NCBI GenBank assembly: GCA_021827875.1
Contig: JAKAUA010000064.1
Location: 1 to 8,356, forward strand
Source of the DNA: a bacterium
Lineage (GTDB): Bacteria > Babelota > Babeliae > Babelales > Vermiphilaceae
Length of the DNA: 8,356 nucleotides
Reading direction: 5' to 3'
The position numbers were made by a program, and so were the translations under genes. Positions 6,092-8,356 of this stretch are shown here, in pieces; position 1 is the stretch's first letter; every line of letters starts with the position of its first letter. The notes below the pieces were generated by a model that was not told the origin of the DNA, searched no databases, and saw only the letters and a list, made by a program, of their open reading frames with translations.

Positions 6092-6832
6092 ATGATCTTA
6101 ATGAGAATCTACCCGAAAGCTTTCATGAATCTGATAATGCATATATTAGCATTCTTATTTTTATCATTATCTTATGTTCAAAGCATGGATTTAACACACT
6201 TTCAGGTTATTAAACAAAAAAAAGATTCTCTCTACAAAAAAGGCACAACGGCATTAAAAAAAGACCATTTTACTACCGCAAATAAAGTGCTATCTGATTT
6301 ACTTGCAGCAGGCCACATAAATGATGCTGTCTTATTAAGAAACAGCTACTATTACCAAGTTATACGTACTGCCGATCTCTCTAAAGAAAATAAAGACGAC
6401 CTTATGCAAGAAAATTTTGAAACAATATATGACGCTGGCATACTCGCAATACAACAAAATGATTTTGTACATAGTAATGATATTATAATGTGGCTTGCAT
6501 CATTGGGTGATATAAAAAGAGCAAGAATTCTTGAGGCTCATTTTTTAGATAGACTACAAATAAATCAGGATATAACTCCGGCACAAAAAAAATTAATGCG
6601 CAAAAGCCAATTTGAGACACTCTACGTGCAAGGTCAAAGAGCCTTATATAATTATAAAGATCCTGCCATGCTGAAACAAATTATTGCGTGGCTGAATAAA
6701 TATCGCGAAGGCAAATCATGGGGCGCTCAACTAGCGCGAGAAGAATTAGAGGAAAATCTAAAAAAAGAAAGCGCTGAATTAAATAATTCAGACTCATCAA
6801 GCACTGAATATTATTATCCCGAAAATCGATAA
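6092..6832 (+). CDS. Secreted protein with three 65-residue helical repeats, 246 aa
   Basis: Unknown function. An N-terminal signal peptide or signal anchor lies at about residues 12-31 (hydrophobic LIMHILAFLFLSLSYV). The rest is three tandem repeats. Repeat 1 runs from about 45 to 109, repeat 2 from 110 to 174, repeat 3 from 175 to about 228. Tyr48/113/178, Gly51/116/181 and Ala54/119/184 recur with a period of exactly 65 residues. Repeats 1 and 2 also share Leu70/135, Gly74/139 and Ala79/144. The pattern (LYxxGxxAL, then a Leu/Ile-rich helix ending near Gly) resembles TPR or Sel1-type helix pairs, so a protein-binding solenoid is the best guess. The C-terminal tail is acidic and Ser/Tyr-rich. 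The start is uncertain: ATGs at 6092, 6101 and 6125 are all possible and none has a good Shine-Dalgarno site; 6101 or 6125 would give a more typical signal peptide length. Its 3' end is 9 bases from the end of prfA, tail to tail. Confidence 0.85.
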   Translation: MILMRIYPKAFMNLIMHILAFLFLSLSYVQSMDLTHFQVIKQKKDSLYKKGTTALKKDHFTTANKVLSDLLAAGHINDAVLLRNSYYYQVIRTADLSKENKDDLMQENFETIYDAGILAIQQNDFVHSNDIIMWLASLGDIKRARILEAHFLDRLQINQDITPAQKKLMRKSQFETLYVQGQRALYNYKDPAMLKQIIAWLNKYREGKSWGAQLAREELEENLKKESAELNNSDSSSTEYYYPENR

Positions 6833-6841
6833 CGATTCTCT

Positions 6842-7906
6842 TTAAAATTGCATGGTCTTTTTGCGTTCTTCACGCTCTTTTGCACGTAAGGCTTGCAAAA
6901 TTTCTTCCATGTCACCTTCGATAACCATATCCAGTTTGTTTAAGGTAATATCTGCTTGGTGATCAGTCACACGATTTTGAGGGAAATTATAGGTACGTAC
7001 TTTTTCAGAACGCATACCGGTACCCACTTGTTCTTTGCGTTGCTTACTTTGTTCTTGATGCTGTTTTTCTACTTGAGCCGCTAAAATACGCGATTGCAAT
7101 ACCTTCATCGCCTTAGCTTTGTTCTTATGCTGAGAGCGTTCGTCCTGACAGGCAACTACCACGCCGGTGGGTATGTGCGTAATGCGCACCGCAGAGTCGG
7201 TAGTATTAACGTGCTGTCCGCCCGCTCCACTCGAACGATATACGTCTATACGCAAATCGGCAGGATTAATAGAAACTTCAACTTCTTCTGCTTCAGCCAT
7301 TACTGCGACTGTCGCAGTGGAGGTATGAATACGGCCTTGGGTTTCGGTCTTTGGTACACGCTGCACACGATGCACGCCGGACTCTTGCTTGAGAAGTCCA
7401 AAGACCCCTTTGCCTTGAATATGCAAAATTACTTCACGGCAGCCACCAAGATCGGTACTGCTCAGACCTTCAACGGAGATTTTCCAGCCTTTTTTTAGGC
7501 CATAGTTGCTATACATAGTGGCAAGATTTGAGGCAAATAGTGCTGCCTCCTGCCCGCCGGTGCCGGCACGAATTTCAAGAAAGACAGAACGATCATCCCG
7601 CTCATCAGGGGGGAACATATAATCGTCCAATTCTTGTTGTTTTTGGGTGCGTTGTTGCTGAAGATGGGTAATTTCTTCTTCAAACAAAGGCGCAAGCTCC
7701 TGATCTTTATTGTCAGAAGCCTGCGCTTTAGTATTTTCTAGCTCGCGCTCAAGAGAAATAAGCTCCTCATGGCCATTTAATAGATTGGTTAAGCGTGACA
7801 GCTCCTTTTGCAAGGTATTACGCTTATTACTTTCCAATGTGCTTTCAAGCAACTGGTTAGTAATTGCCTGTTGCCGCTCCTTTAATTGTTCCCAAGAAAT
7901 AGCCAT
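6842..7906 (-). CDS. prfA: Peptide chain release factor 1, 354 aa
   Basis: Terminates translation at UAA and UAG by entering the ribosomal A site and triggering hydrolysis of peptidyl-tRNA; cytoplasmic. The N-terminal coiled region covers about residues 5-95. The RF1/RF2 core starts near 108. The codon-reading tripeptide is PKT (185-187), matching the PxT of RF1 and not the SPF of RF2. The catalytic GGQ is at 229-231 in SSGAGGQHVN, with the following TTDSAVRITH typical of the family. Length is close to the 360 aa of E. coli RF1. A second GGQ at 117-119 (AGTGGQEAALF) sits where most RF1 proteins, from memory, have GGD; it is not the catalytic motif. It follows rpmE by 17 bases on the same strand, so it is probably the second gene of an rpmE-prfA operon. 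The Shine-Dalgarno site is weak (AGG), which may imply coupling to rpmE. No prmC methylase gene follows in this window. Confidence 0.98.
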   Translation of the reverse strand: MAISWEQLKERQQAITNQLLESTLESNKRNTLQKELSRLTNLLNGHEELISLERELENTKAQASDNKDQELAPLFEEEITHLQQQRTQKQQELDDYMFPPDERDDRSVFLEIRAGTGGQEAALFASNLATMYSNYGLKKGWKISVEGLSSTDLGGCREVILHIQGKGVFGLLKQESGVHRVQRVPKTETQGRIHTSTATVAVMAEAEEVEVSINPADLRIDVYRSSGAGGQHVNTTDSAVRITHIPTGVVVACQDERSQHKNKAKAMKVLQSRILAAQVEKQHQEQSKQRKEQVGTGMRSEKVRTYNFPQNRVTDHQADITLNKLDMVIEGDMEEILQALRAKEREERKKTMQF

Positions 7907-7923
7907 GATAGCCTGCGAAGCTA

Positions 7924-8136
7924 TTAATTTTTGCTATTTTTTTTGTTGTAACGTTTTTCAAATTTTTCGATACGGCCAGCAGTGTCAAGAAATTTTTGTG
8001 CGCCGGTATAGAATGGATGGCATGCTGAACAAATAGTAACTCTGAGATCTTCAAGAGTAGATGTTGTTGGGAACGCATTACCGCACGCACAACGAGCTGT
8101 TATATTGTAAACTTCCGGATGAATAGTAGCTTTCAT
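7924..8136 (-). CDS. rpmE: Large-subunit ribosomal protein bL31, 70 aa, zinc-binding type
   Basis: Component of the 50S subunit that bridges to the 30S head. The family start KATIHPEVYNIT matches the usual K-x-x-IHP opening. Zinc-ribbon cysteines are present as CAC (16, 18) and CSAC (36, 39), so this is the C+ zinc form and not the zinc-free paralog. The CHPFYTG segment (39-45) and the basic RIEKFEKRYN tail are typical, and 70 residues is the normal length. AAGGA lies 7 bases before the start. It is the first gene of a likely operon with prfA, an order also known in Firmicutes-type genomes. Upstream lie a TATAAT promoter and a long inverted repeat that may influence expression. Confidence 0.97.
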   Translation of the reverse strand: MKATIHPEVYNITARCACGNAFPTTSTLEDLRVTICSACHPFYTGAQKFLDTAGRIEKFEKRYNKKNSKN

Positions 8137-8189
8137 AGAGAATCCTTCATTTTTTGTAAAATTGCTATATAAAAAGAGGGGAAAATAAA

Positions 8190-8218
8190 ATTATATAGAC
8201 TCTAGTATTCCTCAAATG
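8190..8218 (-). promoter_or_regulatory. Probable rpmE-prfA promoter
   Basis: A perfect -10 TATAAT lies on the minus strand at 8195-8190, about 54 bases before the rpmE start. No good -35 is present at normal spacing: CATTTG (8218-8213) gives 17 bases and TTGAGG (8215-8210) only 14. The weak -35 region overlaps one arm of the inverted repeat, so a bound regulator could act here. Confidence 0.5.
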
Positions 8219-8281
8219 TGTCTTTTTGTAAAGACTTAATCAGTTCCCACATACCCATGACCAGGTTCAAACACATTTGAG
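8211..8281. repeat. Perfect 11-bp inverted repeat enclosing 49 bases; possible structured RNA or operator
   Basis: CTCAAATGTGT (8211-8221) is matched by ACACATTTGAG (8271-8281). Inside, GTCTTT/AAAGAC (8220-8225 with 8230-8235) forms a second hairpin with a four-base loop. If transcribed on the minus strand, TGGTCA and TGATTA (complement of 8258-8263 and 8237-8242) can form a third helix with two G-U pairs. Together they give a three-way-junction-like fold. No known RNA family is recognised. It lies between a terminator and the rpmE promoter and is not coding. Confidence 0.55.
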
Positions 8282-8297
8282 AAAAAAATGGTAAAAT

Positions 8298-8338
8298 AAA
8301 AGGCCTCCAAAACAAACCAATTTTAGGGAGGCCTTTTT
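8298..8338. terminator. Rho-independent terminator, probably for a gene beyond the right edge
   Basis: GGCCTCC (8302-8308) pairs with GGAGGCC (8327-8333), extended by AAAA/TTTT, around an 18-base AT-rich loop. T tracts lie on both sides (8334-8338 on the plus strand, and a long T-rich run on the minus strand), so it could work in either direction. A minus-strand frame entering from the right closes with TAA at 8339-8337, overlapping the stem base just as pyrG does at its own terminator; the five codons seen are too few to call a gene. On the plus strand no gene precedes it, unless the structured region just upstream is transcribed. Confidence 0.85.
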
Positions 8339-8356
8339 AAATATGCAGCAATATAA

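Noticed and set aside
7094..7498. 134-codon plus-strand frame inside prfA
   Set aside because: Antisense shadow of a clearly conserved gene; no supporting signals.
8258..8281. tRNA-like T-arm (GGTTCAAAC) near 8264-8272
   Set aside because: The bases flanking the loop do not form a T stem, and no acceptor or anticodon arm can be drawn.
8211..8281. Hammerhead ribozyme in the three-way-junction-like fold
   Set aside because: The minus strand has CTGATTA instead of CTGANGA and no properly placed GAAA core.
8337..8356. Partial minus-strand gene entering from the right edge (five codons, then TAA)
   Set aside because: Placement against the terminator is suggestive, but five codons are too few to support a gene call.
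1..8356. CRISPR array, insertion sequence or prophage signature
   Set aside because: No regularly spaced repeats, transposase, integrase or terminal inverted repeats were seen on either strand.

Overview
AT-rich bacterial window with ordinary Shine-Dalgarno sites, sigma70-type promoters and rho-independent terminators. Three genes are universally recognisable: pyrG (CTP synthase), prfA (release factor 1) and rpmE (ribosomal protein bL31). The rest are small, poorly conserved proteins with N-terminal signal peptides. A dense set of unknown secreted helical proteins beside housekeeping genes fits a host-associated Gram-negative lineage with a reduced genome. Candidatus Dependentiae (TM6) is my best guess, but it is an inference from style, not from a marker I can place.

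Layout. 1-377: a possible 3' end of an upstream membrane-protein gene, then a non-coding stretch. 378-3558, + strand: four secreted-protein genes, each with its own extended -10 promoter and its own terminator. The last three (1014-2150, 2309-2860, 2998-3558) are diverged paralogs sharing a signal peptide, a membrane segment, an AxxxFDxDI-like motif and a C-terminal PLxxY / LxxYI / LQxF block. The first of these looks like a double-core version. 3598-3641: a bidirectional terminator between the paralog array and pyrG. 3640-5376, - strand: pyrG. 5490-5900, - strand: a small secreted or lipoprotein-like protein with a serine tail. 5901-6091: a divergent intergenic region with an imperfect direct repeat and a tiny ORF behind a strong Shine-Dalgarno site. 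6092-6832, + strand: a secreted protein built of three repeats with a 65-residue period. 6842-8136, - strand: an rpmE-prfA operon. 8190-8338: the rpmE promoter, a long inverted repeat with a possible three-way-junction fold, and a strong terminator.

How the genes fit together. PyrG supplies CTP, while bL31 and RF1 serve translation. The secreted proteins have no visible enzymatic motif. Their individual promoters suggest independently tuned expression of envelope or host-facing proteins, with the three paralogs best read as a local gene-family expansion. The most interesting material is this paralog family, the 65-residue repeat protein and the inverted repeat upstream of rpmE.
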